Shown here: positions 7,283 through 14,005 of the stretch, piece by piece
How the letters are laid out: every line of letters begins with the position of its first letter
Position numbering within the stretch: position 1 is the stretch's first letter
Origin: Actinomycetota bacterium
GTDB lineage: Bacteria; Actinomycetota; Actinomycetes; S36-B12
Direction of reading: 5' to 3'
Assembly (NCBI GenBank): GCA_016870425.1
Contig: VGBQ01000022.1
Location: 1-20,067, forward strand
Length of the DNA: 20,067 nucleotides
Program-made: the position numbers and the translations under genes
Notes under the pieces: model-generated
Databases searched by the model: none
What the model saw: the letters and a program-made list of their open reading frames with translations, nothing else
What the model was told of the DNA's origin: nothing

Positions 7283-7940
7283 CCTGGCCGTTCATGTAGA
7301 CCGCCAGGATGCTCAGGCCGCCCATGCCGTTGTCGTAGTTGACGTACCAGCGCAGCTTGCCGAAGTCCGGAGGCGCGGTGGTGGCTTGCATGAGGTTCAT
7401 CGAGACGAGTGGTTCGGTGACCGGGTATTCGTCGATGTGCTTGATGCGGTACTGCTGCGCGAGCCTCAGCGCCTTGTTGGCGTTGACCTTCAGTGGCTTG
7501 TCGGTGCCGGTGCTGCCGACCCACGGTGAGTCGACGACGACCGTGGTGCGGTAGCACAGGCCGTCGAAGCGCACCTGCGCGCTCGCGGTGTATTCCGAGG
7601 TGCCGTCGACGACCTGGAGGTTGTAGGTGACGTAGTTGCGCGTGAGTGTGGCGGCAATCGTGGCAACCGGCGTTTCTCCCGGGGCGGCCTGGAGGTCGAC
7701 CTCCATGCGCGTGTAGGCCGTGACGGTCGCATCCGCGCCGAACTTTTCATGAATGCGCGCGGTGACCTTCTTGGAGCGGACCTTGCTGTCTGCCCTTTCC
7801 ATGAGGGGGATGACATTGCCATTCCAGCCGCAGTCCTTGTCCTTAGCCTGGGCCACTCCCGCAGGAGCGAGGCCGACGGCGAGGGCGATGGCAGCGGTCA
7901 CGGCGAGGATCCGACTGCCGCGAGCAAGGTGCGTGCGCAT
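7269..7940 (-). CDS. Secreted protein of unknown function, paralog B
   Basis: 223 residues from ATG 7940, preceded by GAAGGGAG. The signal peptide (MRTHLARGSRILAVTAA, cleavage near AQAKD) is almost identical to that of paralog A (4957-5670). The mature portion shares CGWNGNVIPLM, YTRMEVDLQAAPG, FDGLCYR, GSTGTDKPLKVNANKAL, SMNLMQATT and the W-V-NYDN...SILAVYMNG ending, but the segments between are much changed. It lacks the Pro-rich insertion of A. Function is not recognised; an exported soluble protein with one conserved cysteine pair is all that can be said. It lies downstream of, and in the same direction as, Sua5 (36-bp gap), so it might be co-transcribed, though it has its own Shine-Dalgarno sequence. 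Confidence 0.85.
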   Translation of the reverse strand: MRTHLARGSRILAVTAAIALAVGLAPAGVAQAKDKDCGWNGNVIPLMERADSKVRSKKVTARIHEKFGADATVTAYTRMEVDLQAAPGETPVATIAATLTRNYVTYNLQVVDGTSEYTASAQVRFDGLCYRTTVVVDSPWVGSTGTDKPLKVNANKALRLAQQYRIKHIDEYPVTEPLVSMNLMQATTAPPDFGKLRWYVNYDNGMGGLSILAVYMNGQVSPV

Positions 7941-7976
7941 GGGGTCTCCCTTCAGGTCCTGCCCCGAGAGTAGCGA

Positions 7977-8996
7977 TCAGCGGGGTGCGGACGCGCGCCG
8001 CAGCCGGTCAGCAATCGCCTCGCTGACGCCCTCGGCATCGGGGTCGGGGGGCACCGCTACAACGAAGACGACCCCCGTGGCATCGGCCCGTCGGAGGGAG
8101 TCGTAGAGGCCGCGCGCGTAGGCATCGACGGAGTCCGGTGCGAGCAGGCGCGTGGCCCCCTCCGGCGTGGGGATGGCGGACGACGCGATGACGCCGATGC
8201 GCTCGACCTCCGTCCCGCCCTCGACCACGGCATCGACGTAGGCCGCCAGGGCCTCGGCGTCCGGTGCCAGCGCGATGCGGGCGGCGGGTGCGTAGTGGGA
8301 GGGGAGAGCGCCGGGCACGCGGATGCCCGAAGCCGTGGCGTCGAGAGCCTCCAGCCCGGTAGTGCGCTCGATGTCGGCGACACCGATGCCGCCGGGGCGC
8401 AGGACGCGCGGCTGCGGACCGGTGCAGTCGACGATGGTGGACTCGACACCGACGGAGCACGCACCACCGTCGATCGCCATGTCGCTCTCGGCGAGCAACT
8501 CGCCGAGGTCGGCGAGCGCATGCGCGAGCGAGGTGGGGCTCACGTGGCCGAATCGGTTGGCACTCGGTGCGGCGACGCCATGGGGTGCGCCGGCAGGATC
8601 GGCCTCGTCCATCGCCTGGATCACCGCGAGGGCGACGGGATGACCGGGGACGCGGATCGCTACGGTGTCCTGACCCCCCGTGACATCGTCACCGGCGCGC
8701 GCTGAGCGCGGGAGCACGAGCGTGAGCGGGCCGGGCCAGCAGGCCTCCGCGAGCTGCCGCGCATAGTCAGGGACCTCGCGCACCCAGGACCCGGGCGCGT
8801 CCGGATCCAGATGCGGGTCGGCGACGTGGACGATCACCGGGTGCAGCGCCGGTCGGCCTTTGACGGCGTAGATCCGCGCGACCGCGGCGGGATTGTCCGC
8901 GCGCGCGGCAAGGCCGTAGACCGTCTCGGTCGGGAGTACGGCGAGCGCGCCGTCGAGGAGCGCTGCTGCGACAGCGCGAGGGTCTGCGGTGATCAC
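7977..8996 (-). CDS. sua5: L-threonylcarbamoyladenylate synthase, long Sua5/YrdC form
   Basis: Makes threonylcarbamoyl-AMP from threonine, bicarbonate and ATP, the first step of t6A37 modification of ANN-decoding tRNAs; cytoplasmic. 339 residues, the size of the two-domain Sua5 form. The YrdC domain shows LPTETVYGLA (21-30), KGRPALHPVIVHV (46-58), WPGPLTLVL, VAIRVPGHP, APSANRFGHVSPT and VESTIVDC. A Sua5 C-terminal domain follows the linker LPSHYAPAAR, with the typical YARGLYDSLRRAD. GTG 8996 was chosen because it starts at the first family residues and overlaps the TPR gene stop as GTGA. A longer open frame to 9248 only shadows the TPR gene. Its last 20 codons are duplicated at 5706-5768. The rest of the t6A pathway (TsaB, D, E) is not in the window. 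Confidence 0.93.
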   Translation of the reverse strand: MITADPRAVAAALLDGALAVLPTETVYGLAARADNPAAVARIYAVKGRPALHPVIVHVADPHLDPDAPGSWVREVPDYARQLAEACWPGPLTLVLPRSARAGDDVTGGQDTVAIRVPGHPVALAVIQAMDEADPAGAPHGVAAPSANRFGHVSPTSLAHALADLGELLAESDMAIDGGACSVGVESTIVDCTGPQPRVLRPGGIGVADIERTTGLEALDATASGIRVPGALPSHYAPAARIALAPDAEALAAYVDAVVEGGTEVERIGVIASSAIPTPEGATRLLAPDSVDAYARGLYDSLRRADATGVVFVVAVPPDPDAEGVSEAIADRLRRASAPR

Positions 8997-10393
8997 GTCG
9001 CGGCACCTGCCCGGACGTGACGCATCTGATGGCCACCGCTGCCGAATGCCTCGGCCGGTGGTGTCGCACCCTGCGCGACGAGGTCGAGCACGCGCAGGTT
9101 GAAGTCGCAGTCGGGGATCGCATCGGGATCGTCCGCGCGCAGCACCTCGGGAATCGCGAGGTAGGCCTCGCGGGCGGCGAGGTAGCGCTGCCGCGAGGCG
9201 TCGTAGGAACCAAGCCTGCCCAGCAAGGCTGCGGCCTCGTGACTGCACTCAGCGGCACGCTCGGCGAGACCGGACTCGGCGTAGGCGGAGCCGGCGGCAT
9301 CGAGCAGGGAGAGCGCCTCGACCGACTCGTGCGCGTCGGCACTGCGCGCGCGCACGATGGCCTCACCGTGGCGGGCGTCAGCCGCGCGGACGGGATCGGG
9401 CAGGCGCTCGGCCAGCCGCGCGGACTCGGCGAAGGCGGCGGTCGCTGCGTCGGTGTCGCCGGCCAGGTCCAGGGCCGTGCCGCGGGTGGCGAGGAGGTCG
9501 GCCTCGCTCCCGCGATCGCCGAGCGCGCGTGCCGCGTCCAGGGCCGAGTCGATGATCTCGACCGCCATCTGCGGGCTGTCGCGCTCCAGCAGTCGCCATG
9601 CGAGACCGGGAGCCGCCATGAGCGCCGCGACGTGATCCTGCGTCGCGCGGAAGCCATCGAAGGCAGCGCGCAGCGTGGCATCGGCTTCGTCGTCCATGCC
9701 CTGCGCGGCGAGCGCGGCCCCCAGCACTTGCCGCGCGCGTGCCGTGAGCGCGGCGTCGTCGTCGGAGTCGCGAATCACGGTGAGGGCCTCACGCATCGCT
9801 TCGTCGTAGCGGCCTTCATCGACCAGGTGGGCGGCGCGCTCATAGCGCATGGCGCGGCGGTCGGCATCGGGCACCGCCGGGTCGCGCAGGGTGCGGTCCA
9901 GGGCCCCGAGCGCTTCGGCACCCGCGCCGTCCGCGCGTGCGATCTCATCGGCGAGGGCATCGAGCTCCTTGCGCAGTCCACGGCGAGACCATCCCGATAC
10001 CCACGGGCGGGCCTCGTCGACGGCCACGCGGGCCTCGCCCCATCGCCCGAGCCTGGTCAATGCCGCGGCTCGCCCGATGCGGGCCCATCCCTCGAGGGAA
10101 TCGAGGTCACCGAGGTCGCGATCGACCGGTGGAAGTGAGAGCGAGGTCATGCGCAGCATGCGCTGCCGCTCGTGCTCCCCGTCGTCGCGCAGCATCGCGA
10201 CGTATGCCAGGGCGGCATCGAGGTCGACTAGGGCCTCGTCCGCGCGACCCAGGGCGATGAGCGCCTGGGCGGCTCGGGCCTGCTGGAGCGCCACGGAGTA
10301 GGACAACCCCTGCGCACGAGCCGCTTCCTCGCGCGCGCGTGCGTCGGCGAGCATCGCCTCTGCCTGGTCGCGCATGGCCGACTCATCTGCCAT
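8993..10393 (-). CDS. Tetratricopeptide-repeat protein
   Basis: 466 residues from ATG 10393, almost wholly alpha-helical and Ala/Arg/Glu-rich, with many degenerate TPR units (for example ALIALGRADEALVDLDAAL, AALTRLGRWGEARVAVDEA, HLVDEGRYDEAMREAL, GTALDLAGDTDAATAAFAES). There is no signal peptide or membrane segment, so it is probably a cytoplasmic scaffold. No catalytic domain is seen. The C-terminus includes a short loop (ADDPDAIPDCDFNLRVLDLV) before a disordered tail. The start is placed at 10393 because CATAGT lies at exactly -12 to -7, giving a leaderless mRNA. A start at 10411 is possible but less likely. The stop overlaps the Sua5 GTG by four bases, so the two genes are translationally coupled. 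A partner role with Sua5 is only inference. Confidence 0.85.
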   Translation of the reverse strand: MADESAMRDQAEAMLADARAREEAARAQGLSYSVALQQARAAQALIALGRADEALVDLDAALAYVAMLRDDGEHERQRMLRMTSLSLPPVDRDLGDLDSLEGWARIGRAAALTRLGRWGEARVAVDEARPWVSGWSRRGLRKELDALADEIARADGAGAEALGALDRTLRDPAVPDADRRAMRYERAAHLVDEGRYDEAMREALTVIRDSDDDAALTARARQVLGAALAAQGMDDEADATLRAAFDGFRATQDHVAALMAAPGLAWRLLERDSPQMAVEIIDSALDAARALGDRGSEADLLATRGTALDLAGDTDAATAAFAESARLAERLPDPVRAADARHGEAIVRARSADAHESVEALSLLDAAGSAYAESGLAERAAECSHEAAALLGRLGSYDASRQRYLAAREAYLAIPEVLRADDPDAIPDCDFNLRVLDLVAQGATPPAEAFGSGGHQMRHVRAGAAT

Positions 10394-10399
10394 CGGTCC

Positions 10400-10405
10400 A
10401 CTATG
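10400..10405 (-). promoter_or_regulatory. -10 box for a leaderless TPR-sua5 mRNA
   Basis: On the minus strand CATAGT is placed exactly -12 to -7 from ATG 10393. No ribosome binding site precedes the ATG. It likely drives the coupled TPR and Sua5 genes. Confidence 0.4.
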
Positions 10406-10446
10406 GCGCACGTCACATTCGTGGGGGCGCAGGGGTGGGTGACGCG

Positions 10447-10578
10447 GGATTCCCAGCGGATTCCGTGGCCTACGTCACGTCACGGCCATGTCGACATCAC
10501 CGTGGCGTCGACATCGCGGATGATCATGGTGTCGATCCCACCGGATCACACGCAAGGAAGAAGCCGCCCACAAGGCGG
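10447..10578 (+). promoter_or_regulatory. Upstream region of the small gene with several short repeats
   Basis: The 198-bp gap between the TPR gene and the small gene holds a direct repeat GGATTCC (10447-10453, 10458-10464), two GTCGACATC copies near 10490 and 10505 (the first inside the palindrome ATGTCGACAT), and a small hairpin CCGCC/GGCGG (10564-10568, 10574-10578) two bases before the Shine-Dalgarno sequence. These could be operator sites. No clear -10/-35 pair is visible and none of the motifs is recognised. Confidence 0.25.
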
Positions 10579-10591
10579 TGAAGGAGGAGAA

Positions 10592-10732
10592 GTGAAGAAC
10601 CTGATGACGTGGCTGAAGCCCAAGCCCAACCGCCCGGAGAGCATTCGCCGCACCTGGGATCGCGAGCGCGCCCGCGCGATGTCGCCCTCGCACCGTGACG
10701 AGATCGACGCGATTTTCTCGCGCTACCTGTAG
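10592..10732 (+). CDS. Small basic protein, 46 residues
   Basis: GTG 10592 follows a strong ribosome binding site AAGGAGGAG (10581-10589). The frame has about 90% G/C at third positions, so it is very likely coding. The product has a basic N-terminus (MKNLMTWLKPKPNRPESIRR) followed by RTWDRERARAMSPSHR and DEIDAIFSRYL. The SPSHRxEIDxIFSR ending resembles short hypothetical proteins I associate with actinobacteria, but no function is known to me. There is no signal peptide or membrane segment. A longer open frame from 10403 is unlikely because the strong Shine-Dalgarno sequence lies inside it and the upstream translation looks random. The gene is monocistronic, ending just before the hairpin at 10789-10843. 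Confidence 0.75.
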   Translation: MKNLMTWLKPKPNRPESIRRTWDRERARAMSPSHRDEIDAIFSRYL

Positions 10733-10788
10733 TCAGATCCGACCGTGTCCTCGGTGGCCCCTGGCCCCGGGTGACCGGTGCCGCATCG

Positions 10789-10843
10789 CGCGCATTGTGC
10801 GGCTGAGGTCGAGTCACATCGATACTCAGCCGCACAATTCGCG
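10789..10843 (+). terminator. Long hairpin after the small gene
   Basis: A 19-bp stem with a single mismatch (10789-10807 with 10825-10843, core ATTGTGCGGCTGAG) and a 17-nt loop, followed by GTTT. It is placed 57 bp after the small gene's stop and well upstream of the HtrA promoter, as expected of an intrinsic terminator. Confidence 0.6.
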
Positions 10844-10930
10844 TTTCCGGCCTCGGATTCCCCCGCAGTGGCCGGCAAACCGGCGCAGTGTCAGGATCGT
10901 GTAAGAGGGTCCGCCGTGAGCAGGCCTGGG

Positions 10931-10956
10931 GGAACATCCACCCCCCGGAGGGCGTC
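10931..10956 (+). promoter_or_regulatory. Candidate ECF sigma (SigE-like) promoter of the HtrA gene
   Basis: GGAAC (10931-10935) and CGTC (10953-10956) are separated by 17 bases. This resembles the GGAAC-N16/17-CGTT/C promoters of envelope-stress ECF sigma factors. The transcript would start near 10963, leaving a leader of about 50 nt. Mycobacterial htrA/pepD genes are known to be SigE-linked, which fits the downstream gene. The match is by eye only. Confidence 0.5.
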
Positions 10957-11012
10957 ACCATAGGAGTACGCCGGGTCCGGGCACCCCCTGGGCCGCCGAC
11001 GAGGAGGAAGAC

Positions 11013-12437
11013 GTGAACGACGAGACCACGGGCCGCGACCCCTACTCAGACGCCTACGGGGCGCACGATCCCTATGCCGCACCGGCGCCGGGCGATGCTT
11101 CGCAGAGCGACACACGTGCCTACCCCCTGCCGCAGACGCCGCCGGCCGCGGACACCCGCGCGTACCCGACGACCGATCCCTACGCGGCGCGGCCGGCGTA
11201 CCCGACCGCCGATCCCTACGCGGCGCAGCCGGCGTACCCGACCGCCGATCCCTACGCGGCCTATCGAGCCCAGGGCTACGCCGATCCCTACGCCGCCTAC
11301 GCGGCTACAGCCACAGCGGCTCCGGCGGTGGCGCCGCCCGCGCAGAACCGGCAGGAGAAGTCCGGCCGCGGCGGCATGATCGCGCTGGCATCCGCGGGGC
11401 TCGCGCTGACAGCGCTCGTCGCCGGGACCATCGGCGGAGCGGTCGGCTTCACCGTCGCCCGCGTCACGCAGCCCGAGACGGCGGCCGCCGTCGCCGTAGC
11501 CCCGATCGGTGCCACCGGCGACGCGATCAGCCCTCCGGCCGGAGGCAGCATCGCCGCGGTCGCTGCCGCGCTGCAGCCCTCGGTCGTGCAGATCAATGTC
11601 GCTGGCGGAGGCGGCGAGGGCACCGGCTCGGGATTCGTCATCCGCGAGGACGGCTACATCCTCACCAACAACCATGTCACGGCCAACGGCAACGACATCG
11701 CGGTCACCTTCAGCGATGGGCGCGTTGCCGACGCCACCCTGATCGGCGCGAACCCCGGATATGACCTCGCGGTCCTCAAGGTCGACGAGACCGACCTGCC
11801 GGTCGTGACCCTCGGGTCCTCCGGCGCTCTCGAGGTCGGGGACGCGGCGATCGCCATCGGCTCGCCCCTGGGCCTGCAGGGCACCGTCACCGCCGGCATC
11901 GTCAGCGCACTCAACCGCCCCGTCACCGCGGGCGGGGAGGGTGAGATGTCCTTCATCAACGCGATCCAGACCGATGCGGCCATCAATCCGGGCAACTCCG
12001 GCGGACCGCTCGTCGACGGCAATGGCGCGGTGATCGGCGTCAACTCCGCGATCGCGGCTCTCGGCAGCGGGCTCGGCGGACAGGCCGGCAACATCGGCCT
12101 CGGCTTCGCTATCCCGATCGACACGGCCGCCCGCATCGCCACGGAGATCATCTCCTCCGGGCGGTCATCCACCCCGATCATCGGCGTACAGCTCGACATG
12201 CAGTACGCCGGTCCGGGAGCGCGCGTCGCCGGCATCACCGACAACGGCCCCGCGGCCGCGGCAGGCCTGCGTGAGGGTGATGTCATCACGGCCGTCAACG
12301 GCACTCCCGTCGCCGATGCCACCGACCTCATCGTCGATGTCCGCTCGCTGGCTCCCGGTGACCAGGTGACGCTCACGGTCGATAGCGACGGCACAGAGCG
12401 CGAGGTCAAGCTCGTCCTCGGAGCCCAGAAGAGCTAG
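11013..12437 (+). CDS. Membrane-anchored HtrA/DegP-like serine protease with PDZ domain
   Basis: Extracytoplasmic quality-control protease, 474 residues, from GTG 11013 behind GAGGAGGAAG. Order: a cytoplasmic Asp/Pro/Tyr/Ala-rich tail (1-115) with AYPTADPYAA repeats; one transmembrane helix (about 121-150); a linker; a trypsin-like domain with His221 in TNNHV, Asp251 in GYDLAVLKV and Ser329 in PGNSGGP; and a C-terminal PDZ domain (about 385-470: GARVAGITDNGPAAAAGLRE, GDVITAVNGTPVADATDL). The triad is complete. The layout matches mycobacterial PepD/HtrA-type proteases that degrade misfolded envelope proteins, but the exact ortholog cannot be set. The ECF-like promoter suggests envelope-stress control. 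Long hairpins bound the unit on both sides, so it is probably monocistronic. Confidence 0.93.
   Translation: MNDETTGRDPYSDAYGAHDPYAAPAPGDASQSDTRAYPLPQTPPAADTRAYPTTDPYAARPAYPTADPYAAQPAYPTADPYAAYRAQGYADPYAAYAATATAAPAVAPPAQNRQEKSGRGGMIALASAGLALTALVAGTIGGAVGFTVARVTQPETAAAVAVAPIGATGDAISPPAGGSIAAVAAALQPSVVQINVAGGGGEGTGSGFVIREDGYILTNNHVTANGNDIAVTFSDGRVADATLIGANPGYDLAVLKVDETDLPVVTLGSSGALEVGDAAIAIGSPLGLQGTVTAGIVSALNRPVTAGGEGEMSFINAIQTDAAINPGNSGGPLVDGNGAVIGVNSAIAALGSGLGGQAGNIGLGFAIPIDTAARIATEIISSGRSSTPIIGVQLDMQYAGPGARVAGITDNGPAAAAGLREGDVITAVNGTPVADATDLIVDVRSLAPGDQVTLTVDSDGTEREVKLVLGAQKS
11160..11267 (+). repeat. Three 36-bp tandem repeats inside the HtrA gene
   Basis: The units start at 11160, 11196 and 11232, each beginning GCGTACCCGAC, and encode about AYPTADPYAAQP. 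Units 1 and 2 differ at only two bases. Unit 3 diverges in its last bases. This in-frame minisatellite could vary in copy number between strains. Confidence 0.85.
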
Positions 12438-12445
12438 GCAACTCG

Positions 12446-12503
12446 CGAGTGTGCAGTTGCGTACGCCGAGACACGGCGTGTCGCATACGCAACTGCACAC
12501 TCG
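12446..12503. terminator. Long perfect hairpin between htrA-like and ggt, likely bidirectional terminator
   Basis: An 18-bp perfect stem (12446-12463 with 12486-12503, CGAGTGTGCAGTTGCGTA) contains an inner CGCCG/CGGCG hairpin (12464-12468, 12474-12478). It starts 8 bp after the protease stop and ends 17 bp before the ggt stop, so it can serve both convergent genes. Confidence 0.65.
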
Positions 12504-12520
12504 GCGCCTGACGGCGAGCG

Positions 12521-13969
12521 TCAGACGACCGCGACCGCACCACCGCGGCGTGGATCTGCGACGGCGGTGACGCGCCCGTCAGGTGCGCGGCGCACGGCAT
12601 GCACCCCCCCGAAGTAGAGATCGCGCGATGGCCACTCCCGCACCGGGGAGTGGCCATCGCGTATCCGGGCGGTGATGCTCGGTGCCCATCCGGGCTCCAG
12701 GTCGATGAGCGCCTCTCCCGCATGCAGGCGCGGGGCACCGATCGCGTCCGCCAGATCCTGGCCCTCGTCAAGGGTGCGCAGCAGCACCTGGGTGAGCGCG
12801 GACCGGATCCGTTCGCTGCCGCCCGTGCCCAGCGCCGTGACGGTGCCGTCGTCACCGATGACGATTGTCGGCGCCATCATGGAGCGCAGTCGCTCACCCG
12901 CCGGCAGGTACGGCGCCCCGCCGGGGTGCAGGTCGGCCTCTCCGAGCATGTTGTTGAGTGCGACTCCCGCGGCCACCGTCCCTGAGCAGGAGCCATTGGA
13001 TATCGACAGAGCCGCGGCGCATCCCTCGCTGTCGACCACGGAGAGGTGCGTCGTGCCCCGCGCCACCTGCCCGGGCAGCGCGCCGTCTCGGTGTCGACGG
13101 GTGGCGCGTCGCAGGGCGTCGGGCAGAGCGCCCCAGGGATCCCCGGACGGCATGAGGGCGAGGGCCTCCAGGACGATCGCGCCGCCGAAGGCGGGCGGGG
13201 GATTCGTCCAGATCCAGGCCTGACCGCGTCGCACCCGGATCGGCACGCGCGGCACTGCGGCGTAGGTCAGCAGGTCCGCGTGCGTGACCAGCCCGGCGTG
13301 GTCGCTGATCGCCGCAGCCACGGGTGCTGAGTACGCCGCCTCGGGTGACTCGCCGGAGGCGAGCCGGTCGAGCATGTCGGCGTAGGCCACATTGCGGAAG
13401 GCGCGACCCTCCAGCGGCGGCGCGAAGAGTGCGGCGCTCGCCGGGGTGAGTTGCAGGATCGGTCCGATGACGCGGATGAAGTCGACCTGCACCGCGTCGA
13501 GCATGACCCCCTCGCGCGCGGCTGCGATCGCGGGCGCGAGCACCTCGCTCAGGGGCAGTCGGCCACCGTGCGCGTGCAGTGCGAGGAGCCCGGTCAGCGC
13601 CCCGGGCACGGCCACACTCGACCACCCGACGTGGAAGTCCTGCCGCACACCCGACGTGAAGGTGACCGAGAGGTTCGTCATCGGCTCGGGACGTGCAGGG
13701 GCGGCGCCGCGACCGGGCATATCGACGAAGAAGTCGGTGACGACCGGCACCTCGCCGGGCACGCCGGTGATGCAGAAGCCTCCGCCACCGAGGCTGGCCA
13801 GGGTGGGCTCGCCCACGGTCGCCGCGAAGGCTCCGGCCACCACGGCGTCGTGGGCCGATCCGCCCAGGCGGAGCATGTGTGCGGCCGCGTCGCGGGTGAG
13901 ACCCGAGCCGGCGGCCACCGCCCCCATGCCCGGAGCCCCCGAGGCGGTCACCGCAATCTGCTCGGACAC
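12521..13969 (-). CDS. ggt: Gamma-glutamyltransferase family protein
   Basis: Ntn-hydrolase that cleaves or transfers gamma-glutamyl groups from glutathione-like compounds. 482 residues, shorter than the roughly 580 of E. coli Ggt. The proenzyme self-cleaves before the catalytic Thr, here Thr306 in ARGTTHLSVVDSEG, giving a large subunit of about 305 and a small one of about 177 residues. Supporting motifs: LGGSAHDAVVAGAFAATVGE, GGGGFCITG, VPGALTGLLALH, RLRSMMAPTIV, GTGGSERIRSAL and IGAPRLH. No signal peptide is seen, so it is probably cytoplasmic, unlike secreted Ggt. GTG 13969 is chosen because TAGCGT lies just upstream at -10 distance. GTG 13978 is an alternative, and the open frame to 14326 overlaps the opposite gene. 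It is divergent from the GCS2 ligase with a 36-bp gap. Confidence 0.88.
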   Translation of the reverse strand: MSEQIAVTASGAPGMGAVAAGSGLTRDAAAHMLRLGGSAHDAVVAGAFAATVGEPTLASLGGGGFCITGVPGEVPVVTDFFVDMPGRGAAPARPEPMTNLSVTFTSGVRQDFHVGWSSVAVPGALTGLLALHAHGGRLPLSEVLAPAIAAAREGVMLDAVQVDFIRVIGPILQLTPASAALFAPPLEGRAFRNVAYADMLDRLASGESPEAAYSAPVAAAISDHAGLVTHADLLTYAAVPRVPIRVRRGQAWIWTNPPPAFGGAIVLEALALMPSGDPWGALPDALRRATRRHRDGALPGQVARGTTHLSVVDSEGCAAALSISNGSCSGTVAAGVALNNMLGEADLHPGGAPYLPAGERLRSMMAPTIVIGDDGTVTALGTGGSERIRSALTQVLLRTLDEGQDLADAIGAPRLHAGEALIDLEPGWAPSITARIRDGHSPVREWPSRDLYFGGVHAVRRAPDGRVTAVADPRRGGAVAVV

Positions 13970-13976
13970 GCCCCGC

Positions 13977-13999
13977 ACGCTATCCGGCGGGCCTAGCCT
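13977..13999. promoter_or_regulatory. Back-to-back -10 boxes of the ggt / GCS2 divergent promoter
   Basis: TAGCGT (minus strand, 13982-13977) serves GTG 13969. TAGCCT (plus, 13994-13999) is exactly -12 to -7 from GTG 14006. Both mRNAs would be leaderless or nearly so. Only 36 bp separate the starts, so each promoter's upstream region lies inside the other gene. Confidence 0.5.
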
Positions 14000-14005
14000 G
14001 GCGCG

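Larger units (their letters stand above)
4766..8039. repeat. Ancient tandem segmental duplication
   Basis: Two copies of the order [metalloprotease 3' end (+)] - [secreted protein (-)] - [Sua5 3' end (-)] stand in tandem. Copy 1 spans 4766-5768 and copy 2 spans 5765-8039. The end of copy 1 matches 7971-8039 at 65 of 69 bases. The start of copy 2 matches 4766-4844 at 75 of 79 bases. The joint at 5765-5768 is CATC, shared by both parents. Copy 2 also holds the NCS1 permease, which copy 1 lacks; copy 1 has the 4856-4928 hairpin there instead. I infer unequal recombination or replication slippage with later loss or gain of the permease. Confidence 0.85.

Noticed and set aside
8997..9248. N-terminal extension of Sua5 to 9248
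   Set aside because: The extension overlaps the TPR gene, is Arg/Ala-rich and precedes the real family start; GTG 8996 is coupled to the TPR stop.
9017..10138. Long + strand open frame (373 codons) opposite the TPR gene
   Set aside because: Antisense shadow of a high-GC gene: no ribosome binding site or family motif, while the opposite strand has clear TPR periodicity.
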